From: Nymphaea colorata
Taxonomy: Eukaryota > Streptophyta > Magnoliopsida > Nymphaeales > Nymphaeaceae
Direction of reading: 5' to 3'
NCBI RefSeq assembly: GCF_008831285.2
Contig: NC_045138.2
Location: forward strand, 1,375,143-1,439,142
Length of the DNA: 64,000 nucleotides
Shown one piece after another: positions 12,579 to 24,870 of this stretch; position 1 is the first letter of the stretch, and the number at the start of each line of letters is the position of its first letter. The notes beneath the pieces were generated by a model. It saw nothing but the letters and a program-made list of their open reading frames with translations, did no database searches and was not told the DNA's origin. A program made the translations under genes and the position numbers.

Positions 12579-12586
12579 CTATAAAA
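12579..12586 (+). promoter_or_regulatory. Candidate TATA box 2 of the receptor-kinase gene
   Basis: CTATAAAA about 400 bp upstream of the ATG would place transcription start near 12610 and give a leader of about 380 nt. That leader would contain short upstream ORFs, for example an ATG at 12669 followed by ten codons and a stop, which could damp translation. This is a motif match only. Confidence 0.4.
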
Positions 12587-12904
12587 CTGGAAGATTCAGA
12601 GGCAACACAGAGGGATTGATTGTAGGATCCCATACTTGCAGTTAATTCTCTCACCTATCTCCCTCGAAATGACTTGCACAGATAAGGTGAGAGGGACGTG
12701 AGTCTCTCTCTTTCTCTCTGTCTTGTGCCTTTGAATGACAATGTAGAAAGCAGGAGAACCAAAGCAAAACAAGTCTCCTTCTTTTGCTCTATTTGCCGTA
12801 GAGTTCAGTGCAGAAGAAGAACGAAAAGTGGTGCAGCTGTACTTGCTACTCTCTCTCTGCGTTTTCCGTGGAGTTGCAGTGCAGAAGAAGCCATTAGAAC
12901 AGCA

Positions 12905-12907
<3 letters not shown>

Positions 12908-12975
<68 letters not shown>
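12908..12975. repeat. (CT)n microsatellite in the 5' leader
   Basis: An essentially uninterrupted CT tract of about 68 bp ends 13 bp before the ATG of the receptor kinase. In the transcript it would be a long pyrimidine tract directly upstream of the start codon. Frames through it give spurious Ser-Leu or Arg-Glu repeat ORFs, which are not genes. Confidence 0.9.
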
Positions 12976-12977
<2 letters not shown>

Positions 12978-12988
12978 AATAAACAACA

Positions 12989-15900
12989 ATGTCGACGAGA
13001 CATAACCCTCCGTTGGTCTGCCTTCTCTTCCTGCACTCTTCCCTCCTCCTCCTCCTCCTCCTTGTTCTCCCCTCAGCTTCGGGCACCATTGCCACCACCA
13101 ACCCTGAAGCTCAAGTCCTCCTCTCATGGCTCCAGTCCGTCGACTACCCACCACAGGAGCTCGTCTCTTCCTGGTCCGCCCAGAGCCCCGACCCTTGCCT
13201 CTGGTCCTACGTCTCTTGCTCATCTCGATCCCATATCACTGAGATCGTCATCCCTTCGCTTCAGCTCCTCGGCCCACTCCCTACCCAATTCACCAAACTC
13301 TCCTTCCTCACCAAGCTTGTTCTCTCCGGCAACAACCTCACTGGAGAAATCCCTCCCGAAATCGGGAACCTCACCTCCCTCGCGGTCCTGGACCTTAGCT
13401 CGAATGCCCTTACCGGAAATATCCCGCCGGAGATAGGAAAACTCCGAGACCTCGAGGTCCTCTCCCTCAGCTCCAACCTCCTTTCCGGGGAGATGCCGCC
13501 GGGGATATGGAATTGCTCCCGCCTTCGAATCGTCAATTTGGTCGACAACCACCTTTCTGGCCGGATTCCGGTGGGACTGGGTCGGCTAGATGGTCTCGAG
13601 GTCCTGCGTTTAGGCGGTAATCGAGCGATCGAGGGTGATATCCCGGAAGACTTGTCTAATTGCGGAAACTTGGTCTTTTTGGGTTTTGCCTTCACCAACG
13701 TCTCTGGTCGGCTTCCGGCTGGTTTCGGCCGTTTGGGGAAGTTACAGACGCTATCCATGTACAGCACCATGGTTTCCGGTGAAATTCCGGTGGAGATAGG
13801 CAATTGCTCGGAGTTGGTCAACCTATACCTTTATGCAAACCGCATCTCTGGCCAGATTCCAGTTGAATTAGGCCGGTGCCGGAAGTTGGAAAGACTCCTT
13901 CTGTGGCAGAACGAGCTCACCGGAGCAGTGCCGGAGACAATCGGAAATCTGACCCAACTGAGCACTCTGGACCTCTCCTTGAATCGCTTGAGCGGCGAAA
14001 TCCCGCCAGCCATTTCCAAATTAGGAAAGTTAACGACTCTTCTTCTCTCAGATAACGGTTTCACTGGCCGGATTCCTTCCGCACTTGGAAACTGTACCGC
14101 CCTGACTCAGCTGGAATTGGACAACAACAGGCTTTCTGGCGAGATCCCGCCGGAGATTGGCAGATTGACTGAACTGACGTTGTTCTTTGCATGGCAGAAT
14201 GATATCTCGGGTGCTCTTCCGGCAGAATTGGCTTACTGCGCCAAACTCCAGGCGCTCGACTTCTCCCATAATCGACTCGTTGGCTGGATTCCACCCAGCT
14301 TGCTTCAGCTGAAGAACATGAGCAAGCTGCTTCTGATATCCAACGATTTGTCGGGGCCAATCCCACCAGAAATTGGCAACTGCACCGCATTGGTTCGTCT
14401 CCGGCTTGGGGGCAACCAGCTTTCCGGTGCAATCCCGGGATCGATTGGAAAATTGGCGAGCTTGAATTTCTTGGAATTATCTGATAACAGGCTATCAGGC
14501 ACGATTCCGCCAGAGATTAGTAACTGCACAAAATTGGAGATGGTGGATTTCCACGGGAACGGCATTGAAGGAAGCATACCATCTTCATTGGGATCAATTC
14601 ATGGCCTTCATGTTTTAGACCTCTCTATAAATAGGCTGTCTGGTTCTGTTCCTGATTCTTTTGGTTCCCTGAAATTCCTCAATAAACTTATGTTGAATAG
14701 AAATAACCTCTCAGGTTTGATACCCAATTCTTTGGGATTCTGTTCTGGCTTGCAATTATTGGACTTGAGCTGCAACAGGATCTCTGGATCCATGCCTGAT
14801 GAGTTGGGTGATTTGCAAAACTTGGATATCTCACTGAATCTCAGTTGGAACTCTCTGTCCGGCTTGATCCCAAAAACATTTTCACAACTAGCCAATCTTG
14901 CATACTTGGACCTTTCTCACAACATGCTTACAGGAAGTGTGGGAGTTTTAGGTGGCCTTCAAAATTTGGTTTCACTGAACATTTCTTACAACAACTTATC
15001 TGGGCTCCTTCCTGATACGAAGTTATTCAGGGAGCTTCCTCAGAGTGTTTTGGAGGGTAATTCTGGATTGTGCACTAGTGGGGATGGTTGTTTCATTCAA
15101 GTTAATCAGACCAAAGATGGCGAAGCACACAAGAAGAGTCTTAAATTGGTGATTGCTCTGCTGGTTTCTGCAACATTACTGGTACTAATATCAAGCCCTT
15201 TGCTGATAAAGCGAGTGCACACCATTACGAGGGAAGCCAGAGGCATGGGAGGTGATTGGAAATTCACCATGTTCCAAAAGGTGAACTTCTCTTTTGATGA
15301 ACTGCTCATGGGATTGGTGGAGGAAAATGTGATTGGAAAGGGGTGTTCTGGTGTGGTTTATCGGGTGGACACAGGGAGAGGTACAGTGGTCGCTGTGAAG
15401 AAGCTTTGGCCTTCGAAGAATGAAGAGAACTCTCTTGAGAGGGATTCATTCATTTCAGAGGTTAAAACCCTCGGGCTTATCAGGCACAGAAACATAATCA
15501 GGCTGCTGGGCTTCTGTACTAATGCAAACGTTTGGCTGTTGATGTATGACTATATGCAGAATGGGAGCCTGGGTGAGTTACTCCATGAGAAGAAGATGTT
15601 CCTGGATTGGCATACTAGACACAAGATTATACTTGGTGCAGCACAGGGTCTGGCCTATCTTCACCATGACTGTAATCCACCGATTGTTCACCGAGATATA
15701 AAGGCTAACAACATCTTAATTGGCATTGATTTTGAAGCCTATCTTGCAGATTTTGGGTTGGCAAAGCCTGTGGATCCATCCGAAGAGACTAAATCTGCCA
15801 ATACTGTGGCTGGTTCTTACGGTTACATTGCTCCTGGTAAAATTCCAACTTCATTTGCTTACAGGGACAAGATAGTTTGAATATTACTGTTCATGCCCAG

Positions 15901-16628
15901 TAGAAATGGAATCTATTTTGTTTGTTAACTGCTCCAGCTTACGGTCATGGGAAATTTGCTAGTTTTAAAGAAATGTTGATAGGTGAAATTTATTTTCTGT
16001 TTCTATTCTTGGTGAAGAAGAATGTTGGTAGATTTATGGTGGACTCAGAATGACTTCTTATTCAGTTGTTTGAAGGAGTGGCAATTTCATAGTTTTGTAA
16101 CTCAGTTCAGAAAATATGAGAATTTATATATGTTTTTTGTATTCAATTGCAGAATATGGATATCGGATGAAGATTACTGAGAAGAGCGATGTGTACAGTT
16201 ATGGTGTTGTTCTTCTTGAAGTGTTGACAGGGATGCAACCTACTGATCCACAATTGCCAGAAGGCATGCATATTGTGAACTGGGTTTGCCAAAAATTACA
16301 GAAAGAGAGCACAAATGCTATAGACATTCTCGATGAGGGCCTTAGAGGTTTGCCAGATTCACAGATTGAAGAAATGACACAAGCTCTGGGTGTGGCTTTA
16401 CTATGCATCAACTCATGCCCAGAGGAGCGCCCGGCCATGAAAGATGTGACTGTAATGCTGAAGGAAATTATGCTTGAAAGTGAAGAATGTTGTGCCAAGG
16501 CTAGGATGATCATTGAACACATGAGTAGAGCCCCACCATCACACTGTCCTAGCTTCTCAAGGTCTTCTGAGCCTCTCATCACCTCACCTATGTATTCCTC
16601 TGGTTCTGGCAGGTTGGGATTTGACTAA
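12989..16628 (+). CDS. RGI: LRR receptor-like Ser/Thr kinase, RGI/RCH1 type (subfamily XI)
   Basis: Exons 12989-15836 and 16153-16628 encode 1107 aa. The single intron (GTAAAA...TTGCAG) splits the Glu codon of GYIAPEYGY in the kinase activation segment, a usual intron position in subfamily XI. In order: signal peptide (about 1-33); N-terminal cap with cysteines 70 and 77 (DPCLWSYVSC); more than 20 plant-type LRRs; TM helix about 718-738; kinase with glycine loop GKGCSGVV (783-790), Lys804, HRDIK with Asp903, and DFG from 921. All catalytic residues are present and it is an RD kinase. RLGG at 207-210 matches the RxGG motif reported in RGF-receptor ectodomains. The closest recalled relatives are Arabidopsis RGI1/RGI2, plasma-membrane receptors for RGF/GLV root meristem peptides. 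The length is normal for the family; the C-tail is shorter than in RGI1. Subfamily placement is firm; peptide specificity is inferred. Confidence 0.93.
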
Positions 16629-19600
16629 GCTATTGTACAGTTAATTGGTAGTTGTCAATTAACTTTCGGTTTATTGTGTATTCTTGGAATTTGATGGTTG
16701 GAATACTGGGTGAAATTGGAATTTGTTCATGATATATTAATGTGTGAATATTCATTCTTAGAGTAAATACTATTGCAGGGTTCTAATTCTAATTAATGTT
16801 TTTGCTTCACAATCAAATGCTTCTAGTGAGAAATACTCCTATACAAGATGTTAATGGCTGGCAAAACTGAATTGAATGTCTTACATGTGATCCCATACTG
16901 ATTTGACCTTTCTTTCGGATGCTTGGTTGGACTGAAATGCATAAATATTGTTTGAAGCAATTCAGTTGGTAGAGGAGAAGCTAGTCTATTTGGAAGCCAC
17001 ATGACCCTTTCTGTTCTGAGAATCAGATATTCCATTGCATAGAAAAATCCGATAGAAAAATGACATTAGTTTTTGGGGTATCCACTGGGGCCTTCAGACA
17101 GGACAGGTAAGGAATGGATGATTGGAGGCATTGGGGTTTTGACTCTTGAAACTTCTCTGAAGTTTCCTGAGCTATATGTCTCTTAAAACAATGAGAATTT
17201 AGCGACAGAGACAGAGATGATATTAGTCGCTGCCAGGTGCATAACAACTGAAATGAGTTTGAGCAATTTAATATTGTCATTGTCAAGGGAAGAAGGCATG
17301 ACAGATTATCTTGGTGCATTTTTTTTTTCTGTCTGTATGATTTGGATGTGAAGATACGATGGCAACCTGCAATCAGTGGACATCCTTGTCTATCAAGAAA
17401 AAATACTATTATTGTGATAATGCCGCAAAGGTTTAATATCATGTAATATTCTTGTTGTACTTACCTTAGAAGACATGATTCTCTTTAATAAAATAAAGAC
17501 AATGAACTGAGTGGACTAAAGATTACTATTACAACAGATAAACATGCTGAACCGTCTAGCTTGAGATGTTATTATGTGTTGTAGGTCAGATTGAGCAGGC
17601 CAAGTGGCACTCAACCTAGGAAATTTCAAGAAAAGTGTAGAGCTAAGTGAATTCAGGTTGTCACCAGTTTTTCTTGTTCAAAAGGAAAAGGACTAGCCCA
17701 CTAAATGGGTCCTTTCTTTTTCTCACTACCAAAATGCATTTTCATTATTTAATTGCTTTCCTACTTTGATCATTGTAGAAGATCACTGTAGTCATTATAT
17801 CAGCAAAGTGAGTCTATTTTATTAAGTGCCCTCTTCTCTTTTCCCTTTCAAGGGCACCCATCTCTAGAAACAAGATGCAAATTTAACGTCAAGGTCTAAT
17901 TTGGAATGGTCAAGTGCATGAACAATGGTAGAGACATCTCCTTTTTTAAAAATTTTCAGGGAAAAAAAAAACAGTAGGCCATATTAGAAACTTAATAAAT
18001 AATGGGGCTCATTTTTGGAATTGCAAGCAAAAAGGTTATGAGATCTTTTTCATTTAGAAAAAAAGGAATAATTTTGTAATGAAAAAAATAAGAGGGTGTT
18101 CAGAAATTCTTATTTTCTTTTTCCCAATGACAAGGACAGTAGCATCTCAGTAGGATCTCTTAGGGACAGTGAAATGTATGCATTATGGGGAGTTACTGTA
18201 TATGGCAGCAGGACACAGGAAGCTGGTCAGGCAACTAAAAACAAAGAGAAGAGCATACAGACAGAAAAAAAGAAAAAGATGACATCCATGAAGATAGCTT
18301 GCAGAGAGAGAGAAAACATGGACATGAGAGAAAAAAGTTGCAGCTGAGTTAATGAATCTCCTTTCACATAAAGCAGCCCATGCTCACTTGTTAGTTCGAT
18401 GGGAGACCCCTTTCAATAATGCACCACTTTCTCCTTTCAGAGAAAAGAAACACCCCAAACAGGAACAGTGATCTGATGTTAGTTCTGAATAAGGAAGATT
18501 CACTTTTTGCTTTTTTGATAAACTTAATATCATAAATCTCTAATACTGTCAGAATATGTGTATGGTAGAGCATAAATTATAACTTGTAAAATATATACTG
18601 TCCAAAATATATATCAACCTAGACAAGATTGTACAGATCAAGCCAAGCCAAGCAGTTCTTGTTCATACTCAGCTCATGCAGATATGCGAACAGCAGAGCC
18701 GGAAGGAGCATATTCACGAGCCGAGCTGTGCTGAGCTGCAGCCAACTCAGCTCATTTCCAAGCCTGACTGGTAGATGGCCCATGGAAATGGGGCTCTTCT
18801 TCTCAAACACAGTGACAACTCCAGCCCCCATTTGACTGGACTCTGGCTTGTAAGCAGACCATCCAGTAAATAGGCAGTGCTGCTGCAGATCAGTATGTTT
18901 TTGGATCTTAAATCTGACTTTTATTCATCACTGAATGTCTGCAGATATTTGTAGAGCCCTGTGATAAGCAAGGATCTGAATGAAAGGGTTCAAGGGCATG
19001 GATCCATATCCATGCCTGCCAAGAAAAGCAGCAAGTCAGACATGGACCCAGATCCAGCTCAGTTGCAGCCTCGGGTCCCATCATACCAGGGTTTATCAAT
19101 TATTCTGTTTTCTCAGTCTATGATTTCACAGGAATTATTAACTTTCTTGTTTTCCACTGTGTGTCGCGAGAATATGGTTATGGTCTAGCATGTGACCCAA
19201 GATCCGAAAAGAAGATCCATATTCTTAAAAGAGGACACGAGGGCATCAATCTCTTTTGCGCTTTAATGAAACAAAAACCAGTTTGGTGCTTATATTAATT
19301 CATTATTGAAGATTAAAACTTAGAAAAATGATAAAAATGTAGTTCTCATGACTTGGCACCCTGTTATAATGGGAAGAAATCTTAAATCTTAGCATCGCTC
19401 CCAGAGGCAAAGGCATACTGTAGCTGGACGGATTGGCGAGCAGGTGAAAGTCCCGTAATCAGTTCGTTTTTCGTAAGTGCTAGTCTTTTGAACTACAAAC
19501 AGTAGATGTATGACATCCTAATTGACGGGTGTATTACTTTCCACCTACATTCTAAAGTAGTTCCTTAAGGTGCTGGGGGAAGGGAGAAAGTATTTGTGCC

Positions 19601-19733
19601 GACTGCAGAAAGGTTGCCGGTGCGCATGAGTTGGTGTAAAGTCGATTAGATGAAAAACTCAACTTTCTTCATGGCAGAATGCCTTTTTACTTTTTGGTAT
19701 TACAATTGCATCAGAATGAGTATCTCTCCCTAG

Positions 19734-20026
19734 TGGGCCTGGTCCCTCGCCCTAAATTTGGTCACCTAGGTTAACCCTAGTCAGCCATGATAACTTAATT
19801 TTTAACATACGTATAGTTATAGTTATGCATATTTATTTATAATTAATTATATTTAATATAATTAATTATATTTATATATTATATCATATATAAAAATATA
19901 TTTTTATTTTAATCGAGCTAGACCTCGAACCCAAGTTGCGGGCAACCAGGCCAAGCCTAGCTGCATTCACGAGCTGCAGCTCAGCCAAAGCCCACCTTTT
20001 TATCAGGCCAGTTCCGTGCCTAGTCC
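19734..20026. repeat. Dispersed GC-ended/AT-core repeat, copy D
   Basis: A GGGCCTGG-rich left end, a roughly 120-bp AT core made of TTAATTATATTTA-like sequence, then CGAGCTAGACCTCGAACCC and a right end with CCCACCTTTTTATCAGGCC. The last part is very close to CCCAACTTTTTATCG in copy C at 5121-5135. The family assignment is by eye. Confidence 0.5.
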
Positions 20027-21525
20027 CCATTAGTGTTTCTCATTTAACAAAGGTCAACAAAAAAAGATCCAAAAAGGGAGTTCATCCAATTGGGGGCTTC
20101 TCTGCACCTTAATGCCCTTTCATACACCCCAGTAGCCCAGGCGGTGATGACTGCCACGTGGCTGCATCTGGTTAATTAATTTCATTTACTAAGTTAATAT
20201 TAAAATCAGTGAAGAATCACAATCAGAATCCAAAGACATTTGCTTATTGTGGCGTATAAAACCATGTGATGCATTTTGCATTCATAAAATTCAAAGCTCA
20301 GGCCTCCTTGGGGACATTTGACTTCCCTTTTTTTCCCCTTTTAATTGCAGAAACAAAAAGAAAAAGGAGCCAAAAAGCTAATATTAAAAAAGAAAAAACA
20401 TATTTTTAGAGAAAAAAATAAAACATTGTTCAAGTTTTCAAGACATGTCACTTGATCAGCCTATTGTTGCAAAATATGCAGCTTAATTTAGGCAGTAAAA
20501 AGAAATAATTTTCAAGCGCTAAAGTGCTTTTGCTAATCCTTTAGAAGACAAACATCTTATTGTGAAAAAGATTTGTTGCAAAGAGAGACCATCGAAACAA
20601 GGCCACTTTTATTTCCCAATTCACCAATGCTCAACCAACCTTTACACTAATTGAAGTAAGATCTACCTGAGGTTATAGTGCAATTTGTGGGTCAGTGTTT
20701 GGTAGGCAGCTAGTCTCACGTTTCGAATGTTACTGGCCCGGCTCCTTGTGAATCCCGACACATGCCAGGATCAAGATGCCGGAAAATGACCTTGGGATTT
20801 TGTGCCCTCGAAAAGAAAAGAAATCTCTCAACCTACAGTGGTTTATCCCGAGTAATTTCCTTTTTTTCCCAAAAATATTAGAAATTTCTTGCATATGCAG
20901 CCTCACATGTTGCTTTCACCATCATGGGATTGTATGTAGAGGCTAAGAAAGGAGTGCCATTGATTAAAAAGAGATGAAACATGCAAGAAGAGAAAGGAAG
21001 GGAGATGTGACAATGCAAAGGGCAAAAGGACATAACATCCCCATCTCATTCACATCTCTACTTTCAAAGGTGGGGCATGATTCCTTTAATCTAAAAGCAA
21101 ATGGGGCATGCTATAGGATGTGTCCTGCACATTGACACTGAGAGGACCCCCTTTGTCCCTTAGCCCTTGGCTTATGGTGCCCAAGAGATCTTTGTGGGGA
21201 GGGGAACAGCAACATGAATGATTTAAGTGCTTTCACATTTGCTCCCATGGCTAGTAAGCTTGTTAGATGCATGACTTACTTTTTCACCTAGTGTGGATCC
21301 TGAGTTCAATGTATTAAATGGAGTCGTGTGTTTTTATCTTCGAGGGGTTGGTGCAACAGAGAGAGCAGAGGTTGGTAGGTGTTCAGTTTCCGTTTCAAGT
21401 TTCTGTAGCATCAGCGATCTTTCTGCCGCAATATGTTGAGGGGGAGGGGGTGCATCAATATGCAAGTTGAAGCGTAGCAGAGACGCTACCTCAAGACACC
21501 AAAAGCAGCTCTGACCTCAAAACTT

Positions 21526-21728
21526 TGTTTGGATTGAAGGAAAAAAATGGAAGGGAAAGGAAAGGAAAGAGAAAGGAAATAAATAGGGAGGAAAGAAATA
21601 AAAAGGAAAGAGAAGGAACGTCCGTTCCTTTCCCTCCCAATCTGTCCATTTTCCGAAAGATTAGCATTACATTAAAAAACTTTTCCTTTCCCTCTCTTTC
21701 TTTTCTTTTCCTTTGCACCCAAACACAA
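21526..21728. mobile_element. Purine/pyrimidine foldback element
   Basis: The left arm is nearly pure purine (GGAAGGGAAAGGAAAGG and similar). The right arm is nearly pure pyrimidine (TTTTCCTTTCCCTCTC and similar), so the ~200 bp can fold into a long imperfect hairpin. The ends resemble each other in inverted orientation: GTTTGGATTGAAGGAAA against GTTTGGGTGCAAAGGAAA. A perfect inner hairpin GGAACG/CGTTCC sits at about 21616-21629. It is likely a MITE; the ORFs read through it on both strands are artefacts. Confidence 0.55.
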
Positions 21729-22989
21729 TTATTAGTTTTCTTTTCCTTTTTCACCTTATTAATTAGTCAGCCAAACACAGGAAAGACCTTTCTTATCGTT
21801 CCTATAAGGGAATGGGGAGAAGAGGGGAGGCTTCCACTTTTACTCGGGTGGTAGGTTATGCACACTAGAAAGGAACTGCTAGCTTTTATTTGGCCACCAA
21901 CTGGCTGAGAGTGGGGATCTAAATAGATCAGGTACACTTAATTACCAATCTGATATAAAATTTATTTTTTTGGAACCTGTAAGGAATTTTAGATCCTTTT
22001 ACTAATTGGTATGCAGCTTCATAACTGAAATCGTATCTAAGTCTAATATCTGAATTGCATATGAAAAATATTCAACCCTATTACATACAAGTCTTGAATC
22101 AAATCAAAATTTGGTTTAAAAAAGGCTGAAGCGGAATCTCAATCTGAATCCATTTACATAGATCCAATAATAACAAATTGAGTAAAGGGTGGATCATCCT
22201 GATTCGAATCCAAAACTGTTTCGGTCTCAGATTTAGCGGAAGGTTGGCCCAATGCCCTGCTAAAGTCAAAGCTTTGCGCTGCTATGAGCCGGTCAAAGTT
22301 GTTTGAGAAACAACTGGGTTACATTGACCAAGCTATGGGCTTGCTAGCTTGTGATCCATTTCAAGTGCAAAATAGTTAAAGGAACAAACGTAGAGTTGTT
22401 TGATGCACCATGGGATGGCCTTGGAGGCTTTTAGTTCTTGTTTAAAGTGGGATTAATTTTCACATGAAAATGATTCACAGGCATTTTGCCTCATATGTGA
22501 AACCACATTCATATTGAGAGACTTGATTGCCCACCATAAACCTTGAGGCTATTTCCATGCTCTTAAGGACATTGCATGCTTGTGTCCATGCCACTAAAAC
22601 AAGGAACCGGCCGCTTACCAGCCACTAGACCAAAGATGGTGTCCCCTGCATAAAATATTTCTAAGTGTTCGATAGGGTTAAGATGGGCAGCGCAGCGCGC
22701 CCACCTCATCGAACCCATTTCTTTTATGTGCCTTGAGACATTTAGCAAAGTTTTGCTTGTCTCCTTTTGTAACCTTGCATTTTTCTTATCCTCTGCTTTT
22801 GGTCCTTCAACCCTTGTCAAGATTTCAACACAACTATGTTGCAGTTTTGTCTCAAGGAGCATACTGCAACCAAGCGGCAATGTGGCTTACACTCAATGAG
22901 TCCGACTGTTATGCTCCGGTAAGTACTTTTCTAGGCTGCAAATGGTGGCAAACATGACAAATTGATAGGTCCATTTTAACCTGAGTAGA

Positions 22990-22990
<1 letters not shown>

Positions 22991-23082
<92 letters not shown>
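22991..23082. repeat. (CA)n-(TA)n microsatellite
   Basis: A short CA run is followed by about 85 bp of uninterrupted TA repeat. It is intergenic. Confidence 0.9.
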
Positions 23083-23085
<3 letters not shown>

Positions 23086-23659
23086 TCTCGATTCGGGTGA
23101 AGACTTTACAATCAATATTTGATTGATGACAATTCTGTAACCCTAACAAGAAACTTATACTGGCAACGCACATGGCCCTGAGATGGGCCTAGTCACGTCA
23201 TACCTAGTGAGAATGCATCTCAAACCGCAAGCCCAGACTGGTCCAATTTACTGTTTGGGTCAGTGCCATTTGGGTCAATGGTGCTGGTGGCACCCGGTGT
23301 ATATTTAAATGCCTAGAAGAGCCAACTATTCTCCAACGAAGAATATCCAATTTTACTTTTTCAAAGTTTCTTGTGAGACTGAGGGGCCGCTGGAATTGTG
23401 GCAAAAGCTTTTATCCGTATAAAAGTTAAGGGTAAGAAAAATATTTACCAAAAGTTCTTGCGTTCTTTTAAAAGGCAATTACTTTCTTTTGTTATATTTT
23501 CAGAAACTTGTGACGCCCTTCCAAAGAAATAACTTTGAAAAATATAGGCTTCAACATTTATTGCTTCAAAGTGATTTGTTTTCTCTTTTCAAATAGGTAA
23601 GGATCAGTTCTTCTCATTACTCTAGAACTGGCATGAGATATCTTAATTCCAAATAAAAT

Positions 23660-23737
23660 ACAAATATTCCTGGGCTTTATACATCTACACATCTACATAC
23701 AAATATTCCTGGGCTTTATACATCTACACATCTACAT
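23660..23737. repeat. Perfect 39-bp tandem duplication
   Basis: Positions 23660-23698 and 23699-23737 are identical. The unit itself contains ACATCTAC twice. Perfect identity suggests a recent duplication or an assembly artefact. Confidence 0.9.
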
Positions 23738-24870
23738 CTTAGGTAGTGAAGTGCAATACCTAATTTGAAGAGTGTGCCGCTGCCATCATTGATGCCGATG
23801 CAGCCCATGACTCCAGAAACAGAAGGAATGAAGAAATGAAGAGGCCTTCAGACCTCATTTTCCAGCTGTGGTTTATTAACCTTCTACTCACGGGAAATAA
23901 AATGCAATTAGGTAAATACCATTCTATCAATATCGTTGTCATTTTTTTAATCATTCTTTTTTTTTTTTTGTTGGGGGGGGGTGTTGTTGCTATCATGAAT
24001 AGTGACTCAATCCACATAATCATATGCACATATACATGCATATGCATGCGTGCCAACTTATATTGGCTTTGAAAACACCTACATTAATACCCATATCATT
24101 AAGACATGAGTACCCAATGCCCACTCAGATCTCTGGCTCCATGAGCTAGTCTTTCTGTTCTTTAAAAGAGATATAAAAAGTCCTTTCTAAAGAAGAAAAA
24201 ACTGTCTATCTAACAAGAGAACTTATCTCAAGATTTTTATCATGTCTGAGTAACAGAAAAATATTCTGTAGGCCCCACCTGTTTTAGCCTTCAAGCGGAT
24301 ATCCCCTCCATTTGATAAACAGCATACCAGCATTATTTCATCTCAAATGAAATCTCTCTCTCCCTTTCTCTCTCGCGTTCTCTACTGCTGTATGGCTTGT
24401 ATTCACCCAACGAGAAAAAAATGTTGCATTTTGCAGTGCGATTTTTCTTCTACCTATTCACAATTAAAACCAAGCCGGCTTTCAATTACAAGTACTAAAA
24501 GCATGACATGGCTAGAACTTTCAAGATCAGGAGTCCAGCAACCCACGTAATAATAGAACTATTTTACTATAGTTAACTACATACTATACTGTTTGTTAAA
24601 TCATGACTCTGCAATCCTGGTAAGGCGAAGACCATTAATATGATCTCGTCCACTTAAACTGCACTGTAGGAGGATTCTATCGCTTGAAGAAGCAACAAGA
24701 TAATCAAACCAGAGAGTACAGGCCCGAGGAATGCTCGAGCAGTGGACAGAAAATTCATACCACAGCAGAGGGAAGCTAACTAGATAGATGCTATTGCGTC
24801 ATCCAAAAGTTTGGAACATCAGCTACAGCTTTCATGGCCACTTGATACTGCATCGCATCAGCTACAGATT

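Larger units (their letters stand above)
16629..24870. other. Large intergenic region, no gene seen
   Basis: The start probably includes the 3'UTR of the receptor kinase. The rest has only short ORFs in conflicting frames with no recognisable domain, no tRNA and no mature miRNA sequence that I could recognise. Repeats inside it are listed separately: a GC-ended/AT-core element, a purine/pyrimidine foldback, a TA tract and a 39-bp duplication. A small unrecognised gene or lncRNA cannot be excluded. Confidence 0.45.

Noticed and set aside
12596-13436. Long overlapping ORFs around 12.6-13.4 kb on both strands with Arg-Glu or Ser-Leu repeats
   Set aside because: They are translations of the (CT)n tract and out-of-frame shadows of the receptor-kinase exon.
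13220-14895. Several minus-strand ORFs of 70-190 codons under the receptor kinase
   Set aside because: They are antisense to the LRR coding sequence and inherit its periodicity; none has an independent motif.
21524-21545. Sequence resembling the miR159 family (TTTGGATTGAAGG)
   Set aside because: The match stops after 13 bases, and the hairpin is a purine/pyrimidine foldback rather than a miR159 precursor.
21491-21854. ORFs on both strands rich in Lys/Glu/Arg or Phe/Leu/Ser
   Set aside because: They read through the purine/pyrimidine foldback element.
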